A stretch of DNA of 26,731 nt. Source: Clostridiales bacterium (GTDB lineage Bacteria > Bacillota_A > Clostridia > Oscillospirales > Oscillospiraceae). Below, one piece after another: positions 15,212 through 21,943 of this stretch. Position 1 is the stretch's first letter. The number at the start of each line of letters is the position of its first letter. The position numbers and the translations under genes were made by a program. The stretch is taken from assembly GCA_014799485.1 (NCBI GenBank), contig JAAVHY010000009.1, forward strand, positions 23,948 to 50,678. Reading direction: 5' to 3'. The notes beneath the pieces are model-generated. The model was not told the origin of the DNA. It saw nothing but the letters and a program-made list of their open reading frames with translations, and did no database searches.

Positions 15212-16079
15212 GGGGCTTCCACCTCCCCTTTCTCATTTCTTTCCACCGGCCGTCCAGCACGGCGCCCTGCACCGCGGGCAGTCCGAGGCATAGTATGTTT
15301 TCCACGATGGGCGTCCACCGCCCCAGCTCCAGCAGTCCGGCCGCGCTCCCCGCCAGCCGCAGGGAGTGGGTGGCCGTGGTGTCCAGGTACTCCCGGTTTT
15401 CCCGGGCCTGTCCCTGAAACCGGGCGTCCAGAGGGTTGTAGCGGCCCTTTTTCCTGTCGTCGTCCAGGTCGTCCCAGGCGTCCATCAGGTACACCCAACG
15501 GCCCACATGATAGAGCAGCTGCCCCAGGGCCCGCCGCTCCCCTTCCCCGGGGAGCTCCTGGGCGGCGCAGGCCAGTATGCCGGCAAAGGCGTCCGCCGCC
15601 CGGTCCAGCTGGGGGGACCGCTGCTCCTCCAGCTCCCGCAGGCGGGCCAGCCCCTCCCGCACACGCCGGTCGAACCCGGGCTGGGCGTCTGCCGCGCGGC
15701 GGTAGGAGCGCCGGAACAGCCAGCCCGCGAAACGGTAAGGCAGGCCGGTGAAAAAGCCGTGGTCCGCCACATCGTCGGACAGCTTGTGCCAGGCGAGGAT
15801 CACGCTCTGGTCGGCGGCGGCGTCCATCTGCCCCCCCGCCGCGCAGGCCCGCGGCTTTCGGAACGGATACGCCGGACAGCGGCGGGCGCACTGCCCGTCC
15901 CCGCCCGCCCCCGCCATGAGCAGGATGGCCAGGAAGGTGAAGTCATATTGCAGGGTGAACCGGGCCAGCGGCCCATGGCGGTCCCCCAGGGCGTGGCACA
16001 GGCCGCAGTAGGCGCTCTGGTAGGCGTCCTTCTGCTCCTGGTCCAGCCGTCCCAGGGCGGGGCGGACATAGCCGAACAT
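15174..16079 (-). CDS. DUF5685 family protein with prenyl-synthase-like Asp-rich motifs
   Basis: A 301-residue protein whose start, [17 protein letters not shown], is typical of DUF5685, a family of unknown role. Near the N-terminus are YCGLC (C25, C28), C64-x3-C68 and C79, a possible metal site. Helical segments follow. Two Asp-rich motifs stand out: D102-D-x-x-D106 in [11 protein letters not shown] and, 98 residues later, D200-AWDDLDDD followed by KKGRYNP. In squalene and phytoene synthases the first motif is DDxxD and the second reads D-x3-D followed by a few residues and GRxYxP, a similar order and context. This suggests, by inference, a class I terpenoid synthase-like fold. No signal peptide. 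It begins one base after cdaR; the ribosome site is weak, so coupling is likely. The C-terminal end is basic. Family call fairly sure, enzyme suggestion weak. Confidence 0.8.
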   Translation of the reverse strand: MFGYVRPALGRLDQEQKDAYQSAYCGLCHALGDRHGPLARFTLQYDFTFLAILLMAGAGGDGQCARRCPAYPFRKPRACAAGGQMDAAADQSVILAWHKLSDDVADHGFFTGLPYRFAGWLFRRSYRRAADAQPGFDRRVREGLARLRELEEQRSPQLDRAADAFAGILACAAQELPGEGERRALGQLLYHVGRWVYLMDAWDDLDDDRKKGRYNPLDARFQGQARENREYLDTTATHSLRLAGSAAGLLELGRWTPIVENILCLGLPAVQGAVLDGRWKEMRKGRWKPHERSLRGAGREP

Positions 16080-16080
16080 C

Positions 16081-17385
16081 TCAGCCGCCGTCCTGGCTCA
16101 GGGAGACCACCACCGTGTAGCCGGCGGGGTTGACCACGCCCACATCGGTCGAGCTCCCGGCGCTGTCCAGGTAGATGATGGCGGGCGCGGTGTGCTGCCC
16201 CGCGGCCGCGTTGATTTCTTTCAGATCCGCCGCCACCCGGATGTTCTCCTCAGTGAGCTCATCCAGCAGGGCCGCCGTGCCCCGGACCTTCACCGGAAGG
16301 ACCTGGGTGATGATGCCGGACTGCCAGCCCTCCGGCACGTTGACCGCGCTGATGTTGACGGCCTGGAAGACGCGGGTCTCCACCCCCCGCTTGACCACCT
16401 TGATGGTCACCTTCACCTCGCTGATGCCGCTGAGGTTCTCCAGCTGGTCGTCCAGCGGGATGGGGACGGTGATCTCACCGCCGTTCTCCACGGTATTGTC
16501 GTCCAGGGCGGCCAGGTCAATGGTGGTCAGGGTGATGGCCCCCTGGTTCACCAGGGTATCCACCGCCTCCCGGGTGCCCGCCACCATGATGGACTCGGCG
16601 TCCGGCGTGATCCGCACGTCCCGCTCGCCCAGGCCGCCGCCCTCCACGATCTTGACCTCCAGGGGGATCTCCGCCGTGGCCCGGATGGGGAAGGACGTGT
16701 AGATCGTGTCCACGTCACAGCTGATGTCCAGATCCGGGTCCAGCGGGTCGCCGCTGGCGCCGATGAGCTGGAAGGGGAAGTAATCCCCCACCGGCTCCGT
16801 CAGATCCTCCCCGGTGACGATGACCTTGGCATAGGCCACCTGGTTGACCAGCTCCGCCCGGCCGCTGATGGTCAGGGCGCCGGGGCTGAACAGGAATTCG
16901 TCCTTGTCCCCGGACAGGTAGCCCTCCGCCGCCGTGCCCTGGAACTCGCCCCGGATCTCGATGCCCTCCCGGCGCAGGGAGCGGGCCACCTCCACGTTCA
17001 CCGCGGTGCCGCCGCCCCCGCTGATGTATTCCACATCGCCTTCGCTGACGCCGCTGCCGCTGGGCAAACGGGTGGTATAGACCACCCGGTGGGTGCCCTC
17101 CGAGCTGATGCTGGACACGTTGGCGATGATCTGGGGCGGATTGTCGTTCAATGTGGCCAGGATCATGGGCGTGGCCCGCACGGTGATATTGACGGTGATG
17201 TTCTCGTTGACGATCATCAGCCCCCGGTCCTCCAGGATGTCCACCCCCTCAAAGGTGACGGGGAGGCGGAAGCTCTGGGGCTCCTTGTTCTCATCCCGGG
17301 AGGTCACCCATAGCCACAAAGAGATGGAAATCAGGACAGAAAGGATCACATAGAGTATTTTGCTGTCAAGAATCTTCTTTCCCAT
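16081..17385 (-). CDS. cdaR: CdaA regulatory protein CdaR (YbbR domains)
   Basis: CdaR is a membrane protein that binds CdaA and modulates c-di-AMP production from outside the cell. The 434-residue protein has a basic N-terminus, one membrane helix (about 11-29, ILYVILSVLISISLWLWV) and an extracellular part built of four YbbR-like repeats of about 80 residues (for example LPVTFEGVDILEDRGL, IEIRGEFQGTAAEGY, IPLEVKIVEGGGLGE, VFQAVNISAVNVPEGW). It begins inside the last 20 bases of cdaA; GGGAG lies ten bases before the ATG. No glmM follows, unlike in Bacillus, where the third gene of the operon is glmM. Confidence 0.94.
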   Translation of the reverse strand: MGKKILDSKILYVILSVLISISLWLWVTSRDENKEPQSFRLPVTFEGVDILEDRGLMIVNENITVNITVRATPMILATLNDNPPQIIANVSSISSEGTHRVVYTTRLPSGSGVSEGDVEYISGGGGTAVNVEVARSLRREGIEIRGEFQGTAAEGYLSGDKDEFLFSPGALTISGRAELVNQVAYAKVIVTGEDLTEPVGDYFPFQLIGASGDPLDPDLDISCDVDTIYTSFPIRATAEIPLEVKIVEGGGLGERDVRITPDAESIMVAGTREAVDTLVNQGAITLTTIDLAALDDNTVENGGEITVPIPLDDQLENLSGISEVKVTIKVVKRGVETRVFQAVNISAVNVPEGWQSGIITQVLPVKVRGTAALLDELTEENIRVAADLKEINAAAGQHTAPAIIYLDSAGSSTDVGVVNPAGYTVVVSLSQDGG

Positions 17386-18265
17386 TGGAATTATCTCCCT
17401 TGATGCCCTTGAATACGCTGGACAAACGGGCGGCGGCGGTGGGCTTGCTCTCCTCCTCGGCGTCGGGCATCAGCTCCAGCCGAAGCATCCGCTCCAGGGT
17501 CTCCGGCGACAGGTGCCGCTTGAGCATCCCGTTGACGGCCACCGAGATGGAGCCCGTCTCCTCCGACACGATGGCCACCACCGCGTCCGAGTTCTCGCTG
17601 ATGCCGATGCCCGCCCGGTGGCGCATACCCAGATCCCGGCTCAGGTTTACGTTGCCGGACAGGGGGAGCATACAGCCCGCCCCCACGATGCGCCCGTTGC
17701 GCACGATCACCGCCCCGTCGTGGAGGGGCGCTTTGTTCCAGAACAGGTTTTTCAGCAGCTCGGCGGACACCTGGCAGTCCAGCGCAGTGCCGGTTTTGAG
17801 CACGTCGTCCAGCAGGGTGCGCCGCTCGAACACCATCAGCGCCCCCACCTTGTCATGGGACAGGGAGGTGTAGGCCTCCGCCGTCTCCTTGACGGCGGTC
17901 TCCAGGTCGTTGCTGTAGTTCTCCGCCACGAACAGCTCCTTGATCTTGCCGCTGCCCATCTGCTCCAGGAACCGGCGCAACTCGGGCTGGAAGAGGACGA
18001 TGAGGGCGATGACCCCCAGCTCTACCGCGTTGTTCAGCACCGTGCGGATGACCCTCAGACGCCACACATTGGCCAGCGCCATGGCCACCACGATCAGGGC
18101 GATGGCCTTGACCACCTGCCCGGAGCGGCTGCGCCGGACAAAGCGGAACAGGTGATAGATACCGAAGGCAATGATGGCCATGTCCAAAATATCTTTGAAC
18201 TCGATGAGTTTCAGATATTTCAGATACTCCGACGCCGATTGCAGCGTCTGTAAAATGGCGTCCAT
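17366..18265 (-). CDS. cdaA: Diadenylate cyclase CdaA (c-di-AMP synthase)
   Basis: Condenses two ATP to c-di-AMP, the essential messenger for potassium and turgor control. Three membrane helices (about 28-45, 50-68 and 80-94) precede a DAC domain with both signature motifs: DGA (D183 in PLHDGAVIV) and RHR (215-217 in GMRHRAGIG). I start it at the ATG at 18265 (299 residues), which has AAGGAG nine bases upstream. An in-frame start at 18307 would add 14 residues that do not look like CdaA. The C-terminal 40 residues are a flexible tail. It is the first gene of the long superoperon, with a promoter at 18332-18360, so c-di-AMP supply and the downstream housekeeping genes share a promoter. Confidence 0.96.
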   Translation of the reverse strand: MDAILQTLQSASEYLKYLKLIEFKDILDMAIIAFGIYHLFRFVRRSRSGQVVKAIALIVVAMALANVWRLRVIRTVLNNAVELGVIALIVLFQPELRRFLEQMGSGKIKELFVAENYSNDLETAVKETAEAYTSLSHDKVGALMVFERRTLLDDVLKTGTALDCQVSAELLKNLFWNKAPLHDGAVIVRNGRIVGAGCMLPLSGNVNLSRDLGMRHRAGIGISENSDAVVAIVSEETGSISVAVNGMLKRHLSPETLERMLRLELMPDAEEESKPTAAARLSSVFKGIKGDNSNGKEDS

Positions 18266-18331
18266 GGGCGACCGCTCCTTCCCCGGAAAATGCGCGTGAC
18301 AAACCACTGCCGCATTGCGGCATTATTGGGT

Positions 18332-18360
18332 ATTATATCTTATCCGGCTGAGGTTGGCAA
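18332..18360 (-). promoter_or_regulatory. Sigma-A promoter of the cdaA superoperon
   Basis: On the minus strand TTGCCA (18360-18355), a 17-base spacer and TATAAT (18337-18332). The leader to the cdaA ATG is about 60 bases and holds a small GCCGC/GCGGC hairpin. No c-di-AMP (ydaO-type) riboswitch is visible. Confidence 0.8.
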
Positions 18361-18404
18361 GTAAATCAGGGAGAATTAAGAGAAAATTCACGGAGGGAGG
18401 CGGC

Positions 18405-18439
18405 AAAAAGCAAAGGCGCGGCTTGCGCCGCGCCCTTGC
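18405..18439 (-). terminator. Intrinsic terminator of the DUF3343/aminotransferase operon
   Basis: Starting two bases after the aminotransferase stop codon, the minus strand forms a 13-bp stem (18439-18427 with 18422-18410, one G-U pair) closed by a GCAA tetraloop and followed by five T (18409-18405). A canonical rho-independent terminator. Confidence 0.9.
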
Positions 18440-18441
18440 CC

Positions 18442-19566
18442 TCACGGTTTCGCCGCCCCGGCCAGCTCGCGTATGGCCGCCGCCGCCCGATCCACCTGGT
18501 CCGGGCGGTTGAAGGCAGAGAAGCTGAGCCGGACGGTGCCCGTCTCCTGGGTGCCCGCCGTCTGATGGGCCAGTGGGGCGCAGTGCAGGCCCGCCCGCAC
18601 CGCGATGCCCCGCCTGGCCAGCCCCTCGCCCAGCTCTTCGCAGTCCATGCCGTCCAGGACGATGGAGCACAGGCCGCTCTGGCTGTCTCCCCGGAACACC
18701 GTCACCCCAGGGACGCGCTCCAGCCGGTCCATCATCCGGCAGGCCAGCGCCCGCTCGTGGCGGTGGATGCGGGCGATGCCCGTCCGGCTGACGAATTTCA
18801 TCCCCGCCAGCAGGCCCGCCGCGCCGCACACGTTGTGGGTGCCCGCCTCCAGCCGGTCGGGCAGGAAATCCGGCATATCCTGGCTGGCGGACAGGCTGCC
18901 CGTCCCGCCGTAGAGCAGGGGCTGGGCGTCCGCGCCGCACAGCAGCAGCCCGGTGCCCTGGGGGCCGTACAGCCCCTTGTGCCCAGGCATGGCCACGAAC
19001 GCCGCCCCCCAGCCCTCCAGGTCCACCGGGAGCACCCCGGCGGACTGGGACGCGTCCACGATGAGGGGCACGCCCCGCTCCCGGCACAGCCGCGCGATCC
19101 GCTCCACCGGCTGGATAAAGCCGAACACGTTGGACACGTGGTTGCAGATGACCGCGTCCACCCCCGGGGTCACCTCCCGCTCAAAGGCGGCGTACACCCC
19201 GTCCGGGTCGAACAGCGGCCCCGCCGCCACCTTGACCTTTACGCCGGGTATGGCGCGGAGGGGCCGGGTGACCGCGTTGTGCTCATAGCCGGAGACCACC
19301 GCCGTCCCCCCCGGCCTGACCAGGGAGCGGATCGCGATGTTCAGGCCGTGGGTAGCGTTGCCGGTCAGCACCACCCGCTCCGGGTCGCCGGCGTGGAACA
19401 GCATGGCCGCCTGCTCCCGCATCTGGTACATGAGCTCCGCCGCCCCCATGCCCGGGGCGTGGCCCCCCCGGCCCGGACTGGCCAGATGGGTCATCGCCCA
19501 GGCCGTGGCCCGGGGCACCGTCCGGGGCTTTTCCAGCGTGGTGGCGGCACTGTCGAAATAGATCAT
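18442..19566 (-). CDS. Class V aminotransferase / cysteine desulfurase family protein (EF2568-like)
   Basis: A PLP enzyme of the NifS/SufS superfamily, 374 residues. It starts MIYFDSAATTLEKP, the typical opening. Visible sites: H96 (stacks on PLP), D171 in VDASQSAG, and the PLP lysine K197 in MPGHKGLYGPQGTG. C329 in RAGLHCAPLAH sits where desulfurases carry the catalytic cysteine, so sulfur (or selenium) transfer is likely. The family (TIGR01977-type) is known from orphan-selD loci linked to Se-dependent molybdenum hydroxylases. The ATG at 19566 overlaps the stop of the DUF3343 gene and has GAGGTG six bases upstream; longer in-frame starts reach back into that gene and are not credible. A terminator follows. 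Confidence 0.88.
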   Translation of the reverse strand: MIYFDSAATTLEKPRTVPRATAWAMTHLASPGRGGHAPGMGAAELMYQMREQAAMLFHAGDPERVVLTGNATHGLNIAIRSLVRPGGTAVVSGYEHNAVTRPLRAIPGVKVKVAAGPLFDPDGVYAAFEREVTPGVDAVICNHVSNVFGFIQPVERIARLCRERGVPLIVDASQSAGVLPVDLEGWGAAFVAMPGHKGLYGPQGTGLLLCGADAQPLLYGGTGSLSASQDMPDFLPDRLEAGTHNVCGAAGLLAGMKFVSRTGIARIHRHERALACRMMDRLERVPGVTVFRGDSQSGLCSIVLDGMDCEELGEGLARRGIAVRAGLHCAPLAHQTAGTQETGTVRLSFSAFNRPDQVDRAAAAIRELAGAAKP

Positions 19567-19817
19567 GGCTTCACCTCGCTGTACTCCCCTTCCGCCGTCT
19601 GGAGGAACACCTGCTTGGGGGCCATGCCCTCCCGGCGCAGCACCGTCAGCGCGTCGGTGAGCCGCCGCTCCTGGATGCGCACGCAGTATCCGCAGCCCTC
19701 CTTGGAGATGACCTTGGGCGAGCGCTGGACCCAGCCGGGAATGCCCACCCGCTCCAGCACGTGGGCGGTGCGTTGGGCATAGGTGAGCGAGCGGCAGATG
19801 ATGAGATAATAGACCAT
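19563..19817 (-). CDS. DUF3343 protein (putative Se/S carrier-like)
   Basis: An 84-residue protein from the ATG at 19817 (MVYYLIICRSLTYAQR). The pattern 'xxY(L/I)xxFxS-xxxAxxxExxL', then GIPGWVQRSPKVISKEGCGYCVRI and a helix-rich end is typical of DUF3343, named by Pfam as a putative Se/S carrier. The GCGYC pair (two cysteines three apart) is the likely carrier site. It sits right before, and overlaps by four bases, the EF2568-like aminotransferase, so the pair probably hands sulfur or selenium from the desulfurase to the carrier. Ribosome site is modest (GGTGG five bases upstream). It has a long hairpin upstream in its leader or as the terminator of ispF. Confidence 0.85.
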   Translation of the reverse strand: MVYYLIICRSLTYAQRTAHVLERVGIPGWVQRSPKVISKEGCGYCVRIQERRLTDALTVLRREGMAPKQVFLQTAEGEYSEVKP

Positions 19818-19857
19818 GGGCCCACCATTCCTTTCCCTGTTTCTCGAGGAACGCAAA

Positions 19858-19898
19858 AACGCTCCTCACAGGACATCGTATGCCCTATGAGAAGCGTT
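19858..19898 (-). terminator. 19-bp hairpin with T-run between ispF and the DUF3343 gene
   Basis: The minus-strand transcript can form 19 consecutive pairs (19898-19880 with 19876-19858, three of them G-U) with a three-base loop ACG, followed by TTT and GCG. The G-U pairs become C-A mismatches on the other strand, so the fold is specific to minus-strand RNA. It can act as terminator of carD-ispD-ispF, or as leader control of the DUF3343 pair. Confidence 0.75.
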
Positions 19899-19919
19899 GG
19901 TGCAAGGGGTTCAAGACCA

Positions 19920-19936
19920 GGGACGCGCCGCGTCCC
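19920..19936 (-). repeat. Short hairpin just downstream of ispF
   Basis: A 7-bp perfect stem GGGACGC/GCGTCCC with loop of three, 12 bases after the ispF stop codon. No T-run follows, so it is not a terminator alone; together with the 19-bp hairpin at 19858-19898 it makes about 80 bases of structured RNA. Confidence 0.6.
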
Positions 19937-19948
19937 CAGCCCCAAAAT

Positions 19949-20422
19949 CTACTTTTCTTCAATGAGCGCCACCGCGTGGGCGGCGATGCCCGCCCCCGTC
20001 CCGGTGAAGCCCAGGCCCTCCTCGGTGGTGGCCTTCACGCTCACCCGGGCGGGATCGACCCCCATAACGGCGGCCAGCTTTTCCCGCATCAGCGGGATGT
20101 GGGGGGCCAGCTTGGGCCGCTGAGCCAGCACGGTGGCGTCCACGTTGCCAATCATATAGCCGTTTTCTCCCAGCACTTCCACGACCCGTTTCAGCAGCGC
20201 CAGACTGTCCGCCCCCTCGTAGGCGGGGTCGTTGTCCGGGAACAGCTTACCGATGTCCCCCAGCGCCGCCGCCCCCAGCAGGGCGTCCATGACGGCGTGG
20301 GTCAGCACGTCCGCGTCGGAGTGGCCCAGCAGCCCCTTTTCATAGGGGATGTCCACCCCGCCCAGGATCAGCCTGCGCCCTTCCACCAGGCGGTGTACGT
20401 CATAGCCATGTCCGATCCTCAC
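19949..20422 (-). CDS. ispF: 2-C-methyl-D-erythritol 2,4-cyclodiphosphate synthase
   Basis: Fifth enzyme of the MEP isoprenoid pathway; closes CDP-ME2P to MEcPP with loss of CMP. The 157-residue protein begins [12 protein letters not shown] with zinc ligands D8 and H10; [19 protein letters not shown] and the [12 protein letters not shown] segment are present. Normal length. The start is a GTG at 20422 that overlaps the ispD stop (GTGA), with GGAGG ten bases upstream, so ispD and ispF are coupled. Confidence 0.97.
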   Translation of the reverse strand: MRIGHGYDVHRLVEGRRLILGGVDIPYEKGLLGHSDADVLTHAVMDALLGAAALGDIGKLFPDNDPAYEGADSLALLKRVVEVLGENGYMIGNVDATVLAQRPKLAPHIPLMREKLAAVMGVDPARVSVKATTEEGLGFTGTGAGIAAHAVALIEEK

Positions 20423-21138
20423 TGTACCGCCGCCTCCTCCGCCAGCGCCTCCCCGATGAGCAGGTCGGTGGGGGTGGTCAGCTTGATGTTCCGCTCGTCC
20501 CCCTGGGTGAGCACCACCTTCATGCCCAGACGCTCCACGGCGGCGCAGTCGTCGGTGATCTGGGCCCCGTCGTCCAGCGCCTTTTGCAGCGCCGCCCGGA
20601 TCAGGTCGCCGTCAAACACCTGGGGGGTCTGGACGGCATACAGGTCCTCCCGCTCCAGCGTCCGCTCCACGATGCCGTCATGGGCTGCCTTCACGGTGTC
20701 CTTCACCGGCACGGCGGGGGCCGCGGCGCCGCTCACCAACCCTTGGGCGATGGCATCCTCGATCACCTGCGCCGTGACGAAGGGCCGGGCCCCGTCGTGG
20801 ATGGCGATGAGGGGGGCCTTGCGGCTGCATTCCAGCGTCCCCATCCGGGCGGACTGGACGCGGGTGTCCCCGCCCCGGATGACCTTGGCCACCTTGGTCA
20901 GCCCAAAGTCCTGGCACAGCCGGGCGACGTCCGGCACCAGCTCCTCCCGGGTGACCACCACCACCTCCGCCACGCCGGGGGCCTGCTGGAACGCCTCCAG
21001 GCAGCGCACGATGACAGGCACGCCGCCCACCTGGGCCAGCACCTTGTCAAACCCCATCCGGGTGGACGAGCCCGCGGCCACCACCACCGCGGAGCAGACC
21101 GGCCCCGTCTCCTTTTTCCGTCTGCGGAAAAGGCCCAT
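20419..21138 (-). CDS. ispD: 2-C-methyl-D-erythritol 4-phosphate cytidylyltransferase
   Basis: Third enzyme of the MEP pathway; joins CTP and MEP to CDP-ME. The 239-residue protein has the nucleotidyltransferase signature [41 protein letters not shown] and the C-terminal [11 protein letters not shown] and IKLTTPTDL. About 12 extra basic residues precede the fold ([12 protein letters not shown]). AGGAGG lies eight bases before the ATG but is buried in an 8-bp hairpin (21148-21168). It follows carD after about 70 bases and overlaps ispF by four. Confidence 0.96.
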   Translation of the reverse strand: MGLFRRRKKETGPVCSAVVVAAGSSTRMGFDKVLAQVGGVPVIVRCLEAFQQAPGVAEVVVVTREELVPDVARLCQDFGLTKVAKVIRGGDTRVQSARMGTLECSRKAPLIAIHDGARPFVTAQVIEDAIAQGLVSGAAAPAVPVKDTVKAAHDGIVERTLEREDLYAVQTPQVFDGDLIRAALQKALDDGAQITDDCAAVERLGMKVVLTQGDERNIKLTTPTDLLIGEALAEEAAVQ

Positions 21139-21147
21139 TCGTACATC

Positions 21148-21168
21148 CTCCTTTTGCGCAAAAAGGAG
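21148..21168 (-). promoter_or_regulatory. Hairpin that covers the ispD ribosome site
   Basis: Minus-strand RNA forms CTCCTTTT/AAAAGGAG (21168-21161 with 21155-21148, loop TGCGC). The 3' arm contains AGGAG of the ispD Shine-Dalgarno sequence. Folding would block translation unless ribosomes or a factor open it. No T-run follows, so it is not a terminator. Confidence 0.5.
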
Positions 21169-21208
21169 CCTTCCGGCCCCTCTCGCTTGCGATCCGTTTT
21201 TTTGCGTT

Positions 21209-21688
21209 CTAATGACTCAGCGCGCTGTCCACGCTGCTCTCCACCGTCTCATAGGGCAGGCTCTGGGCCAGCACCAGCTCGGAAATGAGGATCTGCTTGG
21301 CGGTGTGGAGCATCTTCCGCTCCCCGTTGGACAGGCCGCGCTGGTTCTCCCGCTGCCGCAGGCCCTTCACCACCCGGGCCACCTCCAGCAGGTCGCCGCT
21401 CTTCAACCGCTCCAGGTTCTCCCGATACCGGCGGTTCCAATTCTGGGTCATATCCACCTCGATGCCTTCCATGGCGTCCATGAGCTCCGCCGCCTTGTCG
21501 CCGGACACCACAGGGCGCATCCCGATGCCGCCGGTGTTGTCGGTGGGCACCATGACCACCATATTCCCCACGGACAGCTTGAGCTGGTAATACTCCTGCA
21601 CCTGCCCCGCCACCTTGCGCTCCACGATGGAGTCGATCACACCCGCCCCGTGCATCGGGTGGACTACCTTATCGCCGATCTGAAACAA
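21209..21688 (-). CDS. carD: CarD family transcriptional regulator
   Basis: CarD proteins bind the RNA polymerase beta lobe and the upstream fork of the -10 element and stabilise open complexes. The 159-residue protein starts (TTG at 21688) LFQIGDKVVHPMHGAGVIDSI, the typical Tudor-like CarD start, followed by YYQLKLSVGNMVVMVPTDN and a helical C-terminal domain with NWNRRYRENLERLKSGDLLEVARVV, LSNGERKML and the tail. GGAGGTGA lies seven bases before the TTG; an upstream ATG (21787) would place the start before the promoter and is rejected. Its sigma-A promoter is at 21726-21754. It leads the ispD-ispF pair, an order common in clostridia. Confidence 0.95.
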   Translation of the reverse strand: MFQIGDKVVHPMHGAGVIDSIVERKVAGQVQEYYQLKLSVGNMVVMVPTDNTGGIGMRPVVSGDKAAELMDAMEGIEVDMTQNWNRRYRENLERLKSGDLLEVARVVKGLRQRENQRGLSNGERKMLHTAKQILISELVLAQSLPYETVESSVDSALSH

Positions 21689-21725
21689 TCCCTCACCTCC
21701 AAAATACGCATATCTCTCCAGAAAT

Positions 21726-21754
21726 ATTATACCCGTTTCCTCCTGGCAAAGCAA
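21726..21754 (-). promoter_or_regulatory. Sigma-A promoter of carD-ispD-ispF
   Basis: On the minus strand TTGCTT (21754-21749), 17 bases, TATAAT (21731-21726). The start codon at 21688 is about 30 bases past the expected transcription start. Confidence 0.85.
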
Positions 21755-21895
21755 CCATTTTTCTGAATTTTTTCTGAAATTTTCCACGAAAAAACCGTCT
21801 CTCAGCCCGTTTCCCCCAGGAATTTATACCAAAGAGCGCCATTTCCTGTCGGGTTTTGCGCCATCCCGGGGAGGACGCCCCTATCCCGCGGGCGC

Positions 21896-21927
21896 AAAAA
21901 ACCGCGGCGGCCTTCCGGCCGCCGCGG
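21896..21927 (-). terminator. Intrinsic terminator of the first cell wall hydrolase gene
   Basis: An 11-bp stem CCGCGGCGGCC/GGCCGCCGCGG (21927-21917 with 21912-21902) with loop GGAA is followed by six T (21901-21896). Standard rho-independent terminator, 17 bases after the stop codon. The further 140 bases to carD's promoter (21755-21895) hold nothing I recognise. Confidence 0.92.
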
Positions 21928-21943
21928 CGGGTCTTCCCGCTGT

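Noticed and set aside
18266..18331. c-di-AMP riboswitch in the cdaA leader
   Set aside because: The leader is only about 60 bases with one small hairpin, too short for the ydaO/yuaA fold.
19567..19869. N-terminal extension of the aminotransferase by about 100 residues
   Set aside because: The extension is antisense-like Gly/His/Arg-rich sequence in the DUF3343 gene; the family starts at MIYFDSAATT with its own ribosome site.
19899..19919. Plus-strand GGTTCAAGACC that resembles a tRNA T-arm
   Set aside because: No acceptor, D or anticodon stem around it; the bases are explained by the structured region between ispF and the DUF3343 gene.
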